A stretch of 64,000 bases of DNA from Fragilariopsis cylindrus CCMP1102 (Eukaryota; Bacillariophyta; Bacillariophyceae; Bacillariales; Bacillariaceae): NCBI GenBank assembly GCA_900095095.1, contig FMBT01000339.1, positions 186,001 through 250,000 of the forward strand. Direction: 5' to 3'. Below, in pieces: positions 33,219-43,139 of the stretch. The notes beneath the pieces are model-generated. The model did no database searches. It was not told the DNA's origin and was given only the letters and a program-made list of their open reading frames with translations. A program made the translations under genes and the position numbers. Position 1 is the first letter of the stretch. Each line of letters starts with the position of its first letter.

Positions 33219-34204
33219 ATGAGAATACAACAGACGATTAATCTAACTGTAACGGGCATCCTATTGGTCTTGCTCGCCACTGTGTCCGAGTCTTTCATCG
33301 TTTCGCCTACATCACAGACGAACATCATCAGAAAAACAGCGAATGTCGTTAAGTTGAGCGCCGCAAATGATGATCCCGAATTTTCCCGTCGCACTTTAGT
33401 TCAATCGATCATAGCATCATCTCTTGCCTTGCCGGTCATCATTGCTCAACCCCAAACTGCCACGGCAAGATTGGAAGCCGTGGGTATGTTTTTAAAGATA
33501 CTTGGTACAATTCATTATGGTGATATTATTTTCGTTCTTTCTAATGCTTGAATTATTTTATTTTGTTTTTGTTTTCATAAGACCGACCGGACTTGCTACC
33601 TGCAGAAAAGGGTCTCAATGTCATTCAGACAGAAAAGTTCTTGACGTCGGGTCAGGCACGCAGGATCAACGACATGCTGGGTAATCTAGAAAAAGATACT
33701 GGCTTTCGGGTAAAGGTTCTTTGTCAGAACTACCCAAATACTCCAGGACTTGCTATTCGAGACTACTGGTCGTTAGGCAAAGATGACCAGAAGGATGATA
33801 AATATATTGTACTGATCGTTGATCAATTTGGAGGTCGAGGCAATGTTCTCAACTTCAACGTCGGGGATGTAAGTTATAATAGAAAAAGCAACTGGTACAA
33901 TTACTGTGGACAGTCCAAGATTTACCTTGTGTCTCATTCTATCTTTTTTGTCCCCCTCCTCCCCGTTCAATAATAACAAATGCTTATCATAAATGTACAG
34001 GGTATCAAGTTTGCGCTTCCAAATGTGTTCTGGACACGCCTATCTGGTAAGTACGGAACAACATTTTTCGTGAGAGATAATGGAATCGATGTAGCAATCG
34101 AAACTGCAATTGAAGCAATCGTCACCTGTCTTCGCAGTGAAGATGGTTTCTGTACTAGCCCACCAGATCAAGGTCAAAGTTTGAAAAGTTTAGGCTTCAA
34201 ATAA
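33219..34204 (+). CDS. Thylakoid lumen 15-kDa-type protein with TPM domain
   Basis: Three exons: 33219-33483, 33582-33868 and 34001-34204, giving 251 residues in frame. The N-terminus is a signal peptide (TGILLVLLATVSESF) ending at a Phe that fits the plastid ASAFAP rule. A twin-arginine thylakoid signal follows (SRRTLVQSIIASSLALPV...TATA). The mature part has FLTSGQARRINDMLGNLEKD, TGFRVKVLCQNYPNTPGLAI, NVLNFNVGDGIKFALPNVFW and RLSGKYGTTFF. This matches the plant thylakoid lumen 15.0-kDa protein with a TPM_phosphatase domain. TPM relatives help photosystem II repair; for this branch the role is not firmly known. Confidence 0.88.
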
Positions 34205-34371
34205 AGGGTAAACTATCTGGAAACAACTATATAGCTACCCACCTACGCATTGTACGTCGTAATATACTCGTATCCTAAAACATGAAACATAGGCATAAGA
34301 CCGTTAAAATCATTGCTTGTAAAGATTTCTGTAATTTCGTACGAAACAGTTGGCGCTTATATAGATTTATC

Positions 34372-35334
34372 TCAAAAAACAATAGTTTTATATTTTGCGT
34401 TGCTTGTATTGCGTCGATAGAAAGACACAAAAGCATAGAAATACTTGCGCATTGTTGTAACTAAAGTTAGTAGTAGGTTTAGTTCTTTTTCGCTGCTGGT
34501 GGTGTGGTGTGGTGATGTCGTCCCCAAGAAATAATCTGATATATACATACCACCGTAATTGTATTTATAATATAAATGATGTTCATCGTGATGGTCTGCA
34601 TAGCCAAGTATTCGATATCCGCAATGTCCCTTACACGTTCCAAGCATGGCAAGAAACCAGTACCCATAGCATGTAAATGGATGTGAATTGCATATAATAG
34701 GGCCTATATATATCGGTAATAAATTCCCTAGTGCAAATTCTATCGGATGGGCATATACGCAACACATAGAGGTTGGTGAAGTAAATCGATGATGGACTTT
34801 GTGTATATACCTGTACAAGAAAGGAGAATAGTGAAGTAAATAATGTACAGAATAGAATCCTATCTCTGTTGCGAGAATATGTATGGGAATTTTCAGAAGT
34901 AATTCGTATTGCCATATAAATTCATCAGATTCTTTTAATCGACCATCTTCTCCCTGTATTCGATTCCATAACCATTCGTATAATGGGCAGCATATAAAAA
35001 AAGCCACGAATATTATATTGAATGATGACAATAGTATCAAGTCTATCTTGTCTCTAGTACGGGTAATGCACTGGTCGGGCCGAAGCTTGTATTTGTTCAA
35101 CAATATAGGATTTCTTTTTTCATAACACAAATGATCAATATAAAGCCCTAGAATTGAAACCGGCCAAAATACAAGATTGGATATCAATGTACATTTGAAG
35201 CCAACACTTGCTGAGCTGTCATCGTCCCATAACAATGATACCGGTAGTAACTGCGCCCATAACGATTTTGCCAAGATCATGATCATGATCCTGGTCCTGA
35301 TCTTTATCGTTTCAGATGGGGGGAATGTAATCAT
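34372..35334 (-). CDS. Fatty-acid hydroxylase / sterol desaturase superfamily membrane enzyme
   Basis: A 320-residue intact single exon with ATG 35334. Several membrane helices lie around residues 30-65, 100-125 and 145-165. The di-iron histidine boxes are complete: HYLLH, HKVHH and HDEHH in the order of the superfamily (H-x3-H, H-x2-HH, H-x2-HH). These enzymes use O2 to hydroxylate or desaturate sterols or acyl chains in the ER. The substrate cannot be told: C-4 sterol oxidase-like and alkane/ceramide hydroxylase-like members look alike at this level. It converges with the thylakoid gene. Confidence 0.85.
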   Translation of the reverse strand: MITFPPSETIKIRTRIMIMILAKSLWAQLLPVSLLWDDDSSASVGFKCTLISNLVFWPVSILGLYIDHLCYEKRNPILLNKYKLRPDQCITRTRDKIDLILLSSFNIIFVAFFICCPLYEWLWNRIQGEDGRLKESDEFIWQYELLLKIPIHILATEIGFYSVHYLLHYSPFLYRYIHKVHHRFTSPTSMCCVYAHPIEFALGNLLPIYIGPIICNSHPFTCYGYWFLAMLGTCKGHCGYRILGYADHHDEHHLYYKYNYGGMYISDYFLGTTSPHHTTSSEKELNLLLTLVTTMRKYFYAFVSFYRRNTSNAKYKTIVF

Positions 35335-35768
35335 TTAAAACGTAAGATAAAAATCATACAATTGGGTGAAGAGTTATTATGCTCGAGTTGATTCTTGTTG
35401 TCTTTCTTTTCGTTTTTATGCTGTAGTAGAACATTTTATTGTAGCATTTTATTCAGCAGTATTGTACGGTCACGTATCAATTTCAAGTAAGATCGATCAA
35501 CACAAAATCAGAATTAAGATCCATCAAAAGTTCCACTTGGAGCGCGGCCAAATTATCGCGTATTGAAAATTATAGATCACCAGCAAAAATTCTCATCTGA
35601 CTTCCTTCTTTCTCTTTCATCAATCAGCACGCTGAACACATCCATCATCTCATAAAGGTACCATAATAGAATTATAATTTCAAATTTGCTACAAAGTAAA
35701 GCTTTATCTTCAATCGATAGGAAGAAAAAATAAATAACACCCGACAATCTATAATCGAAAAGCACAAA
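35335..35768. other. Divergent intergenic region, no gene seen
   Basis: About 430 bases between the hydroxylase and the next plus-strand gene. No element was recognised. Confidence 0.5.
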
Positions 35769-37517
35769 GATGATCCCAAGCCAAATTACTGCTGTTATTG
35801 CATTCTTATTATATTATTTCAGTTGCATTAACAACGATATATGGTTTTGCTCCGAATTCATTACCTCGTAGCGATGGCAGTACCAGTAGGAAGGAAAATA
35901 TTTTTTCGTCGTCATCATCATCATCATCATTTACCACAGCATTGGATATGTCATCGAATATCGTCGTAATTTCACCTCCAGGGGGTGTTGGTGAGGTTGC
36001 TGCCGTCAAGGCCGCCTGTCTTGGATCGTCAGTTCGTTGGTTTGTGATTTCGAATCCCGATGATGAAGATGATGATGATGATTCTTCTACTGCTGCATCG
36101 TCGGTTGTTACCTTAGCACCCCAAGCACTTCGAGATATTGCAGATGCTTCAGGTAGCTTAGAGTTGGCGGAGCGACTGTACGTGATCTTTTGAAAGGTGG
36201 AGAAAATGAACGCTCAGCAGTCTCTCAATGGTGCGGTAGAGCTGATGGTTTGATTTGCACATACGATGGTACTGATGAAGGAGATGGAGGTGATCCGAAT
36301 AGCTATCGAGCAGCACTTCGAGTCGCGGCCATGGAGGCATCTAAATCGGTCAATGGTCCACGAGTTGCAGTACTTTCTGCAGAAGAAGACTTAGAAGACG
36401 ACAACACAAACGACGATAATAATGGTGGTGGTGGAATCTCGAATTTGGTAGGATCCTTTCTTGGTGGGAATGTCGGATCCGTTCCTTCTACTTTGCCCCG
36501 TTCTTTTCCTAACTCTAAAAACGAAGATATATGTGTGGTCCGTCATGGAGAATTATTTGGTATACCCGAATCATCACCGGAGTTCTCACCGCTTATTGGT
36601 GGACCAAGACGAGAACCTGCTGTTACAGAGGAATATACTATGCGAACGGTCCGTGTAGACCCATTTGTCGTATCAGGTAATGTTATGGGATCATCATCCC
36701 AACTCAAGACGTGTCGTCATAGTGTAGGAGAATCTGCAGCTTTACTTGCTTCACGGAAACTATCAATCCCTGCGAAATCGATTTCTTCAAACACACGTTC
36801 TCCCACAGTAATTAGTATATCATCTCAGGCAGGAACCGATAAATGGACGTTAGAACAATGGGAACAAGAACTAGCACGTGTACAAGAGCTTGTTGATAGC
36901 GGGAAGGCGTCGACATTATTTAGTAGTCAAGATATGATTGTTGCTGATACAGAACGACTCGCCGATTGGTTATCAACTAAATGGGCCCCAGCTGTTATGA
37001 GAACGTACGACATTGCTGCAATTCGGATCGGTGCCCGGCCTGTTGTGACTACTCGTTCCGGTGATGGACGAGTGATATTATCTGGCAGGAACTGGTCGAC
37101 TTCGATTCTGTCGTCGTGGGGACAATGATCCTACAGGTTACTGAAGACGGTATTACTGCAACGAGAGGTCCAGGTGATGCATCAAAGGGATATGGCACCG
37201 TCAGTACAATGCCATTGAACGGAGAAGACGTTCTAGTAAGAAGATTAGCCGAGGCTGCATCCCAAGCCATAGAAAAGGGATTGGCCAAGAAAATGCCACG
37301 AAAGAAATCTGTTAAGGCTACAGTGGAGGCTCTTAAGCCGGTCACAAGTTTACAGTCCGCAGGAAGCGTGGAGCCTTCGAAACAAGCTGAATCAGATTCG
37401 CCTGCTAAAAATACATCGGGACCGAGACAAGCCGGAGCTCGTCGTTCAACTCCTCGATCGCGTGGACCAAAAAGGAGTGATATGTCGATTATACATCATT
37501 ACTATTCATTAATTTAA
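35769..37517 (+). CDS. Plastid-targeted protein with a Rossmann-like N-terminal motif, unknown
   Basis: ATG 35769 plus one added base leads into a signal peptide (LHSYYIISVALTTIYGFAP), whose GFAP fits the diatom plastid motif. VVISPPGGVGEVAAVKAACL looks like the dinucleotide-binding turn of NAD(P)-binding folds. Then come ADGLICTYDG, YRAALRVAAMEASKSVNGPR and RVAVLSAEE. HGELFGIPESSPEFSPLIGG is followed by a helical part with TLEQWEQELARVQEL and ADWLSTKWAPAVMRTYDIAA. The C-terminus is Lys/Arg/Ser-rich. Three frame breaks (near 35797, 36180 and 37090) each need one base. It resembles atypical short-chain-dehydrogenase-type plastid proteins, but no catalytic Y-x-x-x-K is evident. Function unknown. 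Confidence 0.6.
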
Positions 37518-37660
37518 TTAATTTAATTAGTCTCATTTTAAAACAATCTGACTATAATTTGATGTCAATATAGGAGGGAGAGAGTGGGAATAGATGGAAA
37601 GCAATTTATTTTAGTTGACTTAAATTCTTATCTTTGATCGAAATCTCGTTTATTGTCTCG

Positions 37661-38876
37661 TCATATCATCGTCATCGTCGTCATCATCGTCATCATCATC
37701 ACCATCATCGTCATATTTAGCAACAAATCATCTACCATCCCCTCATCTACTAGATATTGCAGCCTTTTAGTCCATGACGATTCTGGAGAAGAAACCAGTG
37801 ACATGACTCGTTCATTTGATATTGGGTCTGGAATACGAAGATCAATTTGCAATAACTGTTCCTCTTCCGGTAAAAGATCCGGAAAGGATTTTAGACGGCT
37901 CGGCCATTCGATCAATGAGATACAATCCGAGAAAACCCGTTCCAAGCCAAGTGGTTCGAAATCTAATGGAGACTTCCCAGACAATCTGTAGAGATCCATG
38001 TGATGAATTCTTTATTTTGTGTTGTGGTATAGTAACGTTTAGTTACACAGTTTTATCATGTCAAGATAATATATAACGAAAAAAATAAGATACAAAGATG
38101 ATGTTGCCGTAAGTTTATCTGAAAGTCCGGTACATACTGATATATAAAAAATAAGGATATGTCCAATCCCCCCGTAGATGATTAGTGGTACAACATACTC
38201 ACTCCCTTGTTATTTGCCGATATGGTCCCTCATCTCCACTAACTTTTTGTTTATTATCGCCGCTATCGTCGTCACCGTCACCATTATCATCTTCTTTGTA
38301 GACGTATGTATTCGACAATAAGTATGTGGGAGAGGTAATCCGCAACGCCTGTTGTTGTATTCTTGGACCACCCACACCATCGTCTTTGTCTTTGTCTCCG
38401 TCAACATGATCGGCGTCATTATATTCATCCTTTATCCCTAATTTACATTTAATAAACCCTCTAGAAAATGTAGTTTTTCCAGCACCGAGATCACCATCAA
38501 GGAATAGGACATCAGTTGGCTGCGATAGGATAGCAATCAAAGCTCCTACTTCTTCCATGATTTCCATTGTAGGTATCGACAGGGATATAGAATAATGGTT
38601 GCAATTGGAGTTAGTTTCGACGGAGGATGACGCCAAAGAAGAAGAAGACCTCAACGAAGATAACGATGACAACGAATATATCGTTGAAAGTGGAATATTT
38701 TTGAACGACGACGACGACGACGATCTGAAAGATAATTGTTTTTCCGTATATCCATTTGTCATTATAGTTTTATTAGCAAATGAGCACATTTGTCGTTTAT
38801 GGCATATTATTCCTTTTGCTATGGCGAATCCACGAACGCAGTCGATTCGATACATAGATAATATGCTGAACATCAT
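37661..38876 (-). CDS. tsaE: TsaE-family ATPase for tRNA threonylcarbamoyladenosine synthesis, organellar
   Basis: TsaE powers the t6A37 modification of ANN-decoding tRNAs in bacteria and organelles. Exon 1 ends at 38203, the intron is 38010-38202 (GTGAGT...AAAG) and exon 2 runs to 37661. The Walker A block is FLDGDLGAGKTTFSRGF, then ITSPTYLLSNTYVYK, HHMDLYRLSG across the splice, LGLERVFSDCISLIEWPSRL and a final PDLLPEEEQLLQIDL. ATG 38876 (MMFSILSMYRIDCVRGFA) gives a signal or transit peptide with a plastid-like GFA. No ATG lies in the ORF upstream of it. There is an Asp-rich insert before the intron and a Met/Thr low-complexity tail from ATG/ACG repeats. No frame break. Confidence 0.85.
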
Positions 38877-39420
38877 CAACGCTTGTATCGTTCTTCGGAA
38901 GAGGCTAGTCGTCAATCCAAATCTTCCGAATTTAGACAAGAATTTTCGATGACGGACGGTACTAGACTCATCCGTCGCAGTATGAATAAGATACGAGTAC
39001 TCGCTTGAAGATATAGAGTATATTGTCACGGTCTCCCTAAATACTTTTAAGATGCATCTGTCTGTATTCAAAAGGGTGATTGATGGATACAGGTACTTCT
39101 ATTATAGGAATAGAAAGTAGATTTAAAAGAGATGTGATGTATTTTTTTATTTTGAGTCGTGAAGAGACGTGTCTCAAAATATTGAAATAAAGACTATTGA
39201 AGCTCTTACGTGCGTATAATTAACAATCAAACAAGCGTCGAAGCGTTATGATTGATTCGTCACAAAATTCACGTAAATAGCAAGAAAACGTAACGTAAAA
39301 TAAATAAATAATGTTAAGGTGAAAGATATTCAATTACACACTCTTCTCATAATATCTTCAATCGCCGAATAGCAGTAAAGTGCAAGTCAGTATCCTTTAT
39401 CTACACTTACCGTTTATAAG
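38877..39420. other. Divergent intergenic region, no gene seen
   Basis: About 540 bases between tsaE and the NDK-like gene, with the two promoters by inference. No repeat or RNA gene was recognised. Confidence 0.5.
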
Positions 39421-41278
39421 ATGTTCTCCTCTTCTTTCGTTCGTTCGAGTGGTGCTCGGTTGCTTCCAGAGCTGCTCGTTTCGAATCTACCGCTGCGAAT
39501 GCCAAGGCTTCGAGCGGTGGTAGTGGTGGTGGTTTTGCCATGCCTCTCGCTTTGATTTCTTTGGGTGCTGCTGGATATGTTTACAACGACTGTCAATCGA
39601 AGGTCGGAGCTATGGAAAACCAAATTGACTCGCTTCAACTTGAACTTTCTGGAAAAACTAACTCTGGTGAGGATGCACATTTACATTCTTTTTTTTTTCT
39701 TTCCGAGCAGTTCATCATGTGGTTGGTTCACTTGACGTGGATGACATGCTAATTTTGTTCTTTTTTCTTATGTTTCTTTCTCTTTTCTCTACGATTGATA
39801 TAAATAGCCTTTGTATTCATCAAACCACATGGTAAGTTTCCCTTTATTTTGAATTTGCCTTTTCTTTGAGATTAAATTAAGATTTTTATGCTAATTATTA
39901 TTTTTCATTTGTTGTGGATGGTTGTCTACTACAGCCTGCAAGGGTGAACCTGGAAAAGTTGAAGGTCTCGTCGAAGGGAAATTCAAAGCTTCTGGTATTC
40001 GGGTTACTGGGAAGGGAGAAATATCTGCCGAGCAGATCGATAAGAACTTGTTTATCGACACTCATTATGGTGCGATCGCAAGCAAGGCGGGTAAGTTAGT
40101 TTTAGGGTTAATAGATTTAAGTATCTTAAAAGAAGAAGGAAAAACTTTTCTAATACTCGGTTCTCTTCCCGTATTTTTTTTCTTTCCCTTTCATCACAGT
40201 TAAGTTACAGCCTTCCGAGTTGAATGTTCCGGACAAGGGCAAGAAGCAATTTCAAGCAGCTTTCGGAGAAAGCTGGGATTCTGCAATTGCAGCTGGAAAG
40301 GTCTACAATGCTAAGGATGGTGCGAAAAAATTGGGTCTGGATTCTGAAGGAGTTAACGCAGAATGGAGTAAACTAACCAGTGGTAAAAATCTTATCAAAT
40401 TTGGTGGTGGTTTCTACTGCGGAAAAGTGAAAGATATTTACATCATGAACGGATTCTACATGAGCATGCGTGCCGGTGAGTATCGAGCAGGAGGAGCAAC
40501 TGTGTTTCCTTTTGTATTTATTGTATAGCATTGCATTACATGGCATACTATATTTATTCACTATGCTTATGCTTCGATTATATTTTTCTCTTTATATTCA
40601 AAACAGCTTACTGTAATCCTGGTGAAAAGATCCAATGGTACACAGTATCGTGGCCAACTGATACTCTTAGCTGGGAAGACTTCCGAGGAGATGTCCTTGG
40701 AGCAACAAACCCAACTGCCGCTCCTAAGGGCTCGATCCGACGTGCCATGTAAGTTATCATTCTTTGTTCAATTTAGATGTCGAACTCGTTGTTCTATTCG
40801 AATTGTCACTGCTTTCGTTTGTCAAACATGTATTTCATATTTATATATTGACCTTTATTATGTCTGTGTCTTTTGTCCTTTCCGCCTATATTTTATATCT
40901 TATACAATACATTGTTTTCCAAATGTTTCACAAACTGTATATTGGTTGTTTATATGTTATAGTCTAGATGAATACAAGAATCTTGGCCTTGCTACTAAAC
41001 CAAATACGGGCGATAATGGTGTACACGCTTCTGCTAGTCCCTTCGAAGCTCTCGCCGAACGAGTCAATTGGCTTGGAAAGAGTGTCGAAGACGATTCATT
41101 TGGAAAGGGCCTTCTAGCTGCTGGAATTCCAAAAGAATTAATCTCGAAGTGGTCAGGTGATGCACAAGTTTCCGTTAAGGGGGAAACAAAGGATGGTCAG
41201 ACAATGAGTGTCTTCGATACCCTTGAAGATTTGAATGCTGACACAATTCTTGACAAAGTCACCAAGATCTCTAAATAA
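39421..41278 (+). CDS. Membrane-anchored protein with nucleoside-diphosphate-kinase-like domain, mitochondrial
   Basis: Six exons: 39421-39666, 39808-39831, 39935-40090, 40200-40475, 40607-40748 and 40963-41278, with all GT-AG introns in phase. The leader is Ser/Arg/Ala-rich like a mitochondrial presequence, followed by a membrane segment (FAMPLALISLGAAGYVY). The NDK fold begins with AFVFIKPHACKG. The late block GATNPTAAPKGSIRR matches the NDK G-x-T-[DN]-P-x-x-A-x-x-G-[ST]-I-R motif, and NGVHASASPFEAL carries the phosphate-accepting His position. Inserts make it far longer than a 150-residue NDK. One frame break near 39455 in the leader needs one base. Kinase activity is likely but not assured. 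Confidence 0.75.
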
Positions 41279-41465
41279 ATAATTCCAGTAGGTATATATA
41301 AACTAATGAATGACATTGTACCATAAAGATTACAAATAAAAATTTCTCGTATTATTCGCATTAGTAAGTGTGTGGAGGAAAATTCAATAATGATAACGTA
41401 GCAGAGCATCAATCAATCTCAGATAGATGAGTATCATAGTGTAATAAACTGTAGCCTAAGATGGA

Positions 41466-42338
41466 CTAAAGCTTCTTGGTCATTATAAGTGTATCCTGCT
41501 TTATTTCTAAAAAGTCTCCCGTTTCAAAATCGATGCGAAGAGCTATGGCATCTTCATTCATGAACACTGGTTTATAACCAAGCTTCTTCTCATAAAGAGT
41601 TCGAGCTGCGGTATTCTCGCTTTCCACAAGAAGATGAACTTCATCAAAACCCCAGTCTTCGCCAGCCATAGCCTCCACCTCAAAACACAAGGCACGTGCC
41701 ACACCCCTTCGTCTCGCCTTTTTACCAACCGCAAGATTGGACATGACACAGACGGCTTTAGTGTTACTGCTTAGAAGTTCTTCAGCAATTTTTCTTAAAG
41801 GGGCATTTTTGTATTCACGTCTCTGTTTCGGCCCGAGAGCTGCAACTGCATTCTTCGCAATCGATTCTGCTTTTTCGGATTCTACTACATCATTGTCTAT
41901 GCGTAGAGTTTCCTTTAACGTTGCTAAACCAATCAATTCCTTAGTTTCTTCGTCCAAGGCACCAATTACGGCACAGTTAGTCAATCTCTTTCCCATCCTT
42001 TCACCGTATTTCTCCTGGAGGTCTGCGGCTTGTTCTATCACCAAGTTCATCCGAGCATCGTCACTCATCGATTTTCCTTCCAACACATGGTGGTCCGATC
42101 CTAGCCAAAAATTTGATACAAGGAACGAACCAGCGTGATTTAAAAAAGCCTCACTATCATCAATAATTAGCTGCACGGGAGCGAGAGGAGGACTTTCTTC
42201 CACCGTCATTTGTAATCTCATGGTAACATCATTGTGTTGCCTTGATGGTACCACATATCCGATCGATCCGAACGATAATACGTTCGATAGCCGTATCAGT
42301 AGAGACAGCGAAATTACGAAAGATGTGTGTCGGAGCAT
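41466..42338 (-). CDS. GNAT-family N-acetyltransferase, plastid-targeted
   Basis: A 290-residue single exon with ATG 42338. The signal peptide MLRHTSFVISLSLLIRLSN is followed by VLSFGSIG, a Phe in the plastid-cleavage context. The acetyl-CoA motif is clear: VMSNLAVGKKARRRGVARAL (R/Q-x-x-G-x-A) then FEVEAMA, and the late DEVHLLVESENTAARTLYEK plus LGYKPVF. Plastid GNATs of this type acetylate lysines or protein N-termini. The substrate is unknown. It converges with the NDK-like gene, about 190 bases away. Intact. Confidence 0.85.
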   Translation of the reverse strand: MLRHTSFVISLSLLIRLSNVLSFGSIGYVVPSRQHNDVTMRLQMTVEESPPLAPVQLIIDDSEAFLNHAGSFLVSNFWLGSDHHVLEGKSMSDDARMNLVIEQAADLQEKYGERMGKRLTNCAVIGALDEETKELIGLATLKETLRIDNDVVESEKAESIAKNAVAALGPKQRREYKNAPLRKIAEELLSSNTKAVCVMSNLAVGKKARRRGVARALCFEVEAMAGEDWGFDEVHLLVESENTAARTLYEKKLGYKPVFMNEDAIALRIDFETGDFLEIKQDTLIMTKKL

Positions 42339-43139
42339 GTTATCATTTACTATTTCGAATATATATTATATTATCAAGCAGCAGTGTTGTGCTTTCACTC
42401 ATCATGTATCATCAACATCACCATCGTCGTAATCTCTCTGAAGTCTACCTCCTGCTGATTTTATTGCCTGAGTCAATTTTTCACGAAAAATCTAGAGAAA
42501 AATGAAACACGTTTATACGTGCGATGACGTGTTTAAGTTTTTAGCTACAGTACTTACTACTAAACTTCGTAGTACAGCTCTACTGTACATGAAAATATAA
42601 AAATAAAAAGATCCTACAGTAGTATAAATCTTTACGTAAATCGTTACAGCTAACTAACTTTAGAGAGCTACTAGCTAATTAGCAAGGTCCTATTAAGTAT
42701 TTCATACTTTCGAATTATTTATTTTTATCGTGTAATGCAGTAGATAAGGCCTACTACTTTACTACAGTACTCAATAGACAAGTTGTACCGGTAATCTAGA
42801 GCTGACTATTTCGATACGCCTTAACTATTTAATTTTACAGTCTATCTAACACTACTAGAGATTTCATATAAATACAATATACTAATAATCTATTAAAGTT
42901 TAAAGTATCAAATAATATACAGAAAAAGAGAAGCCTTCGTATCCCCAATTTTTCTCATCCCTTCAATTCAATTGATTCATAAACACAATTCGTCCCAGTC
43001 GAAATATATGCCTACTTGTACACCATAAGATAGATACACTTTAATCAGTTTTTGTGTTGAAAAGAAACAAAAGGATTTTTATTTTGATGGCCAACCTTGA
43101 CCTGATCCTTGTCCCCGTTTCTTTTTACAGTTCTCAGAT
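42339..43139. other. Intergenic, no gene seen
   Basis: About 800 AT-rich bases with many short CTAC/GTAG-type palindromic words (ACAGTACTTACTACT, GTAGTACAGCTCTACTGTAC). These resemble in style the words in the Crypton ends but show no alignable copy. Confidence 0.5.
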
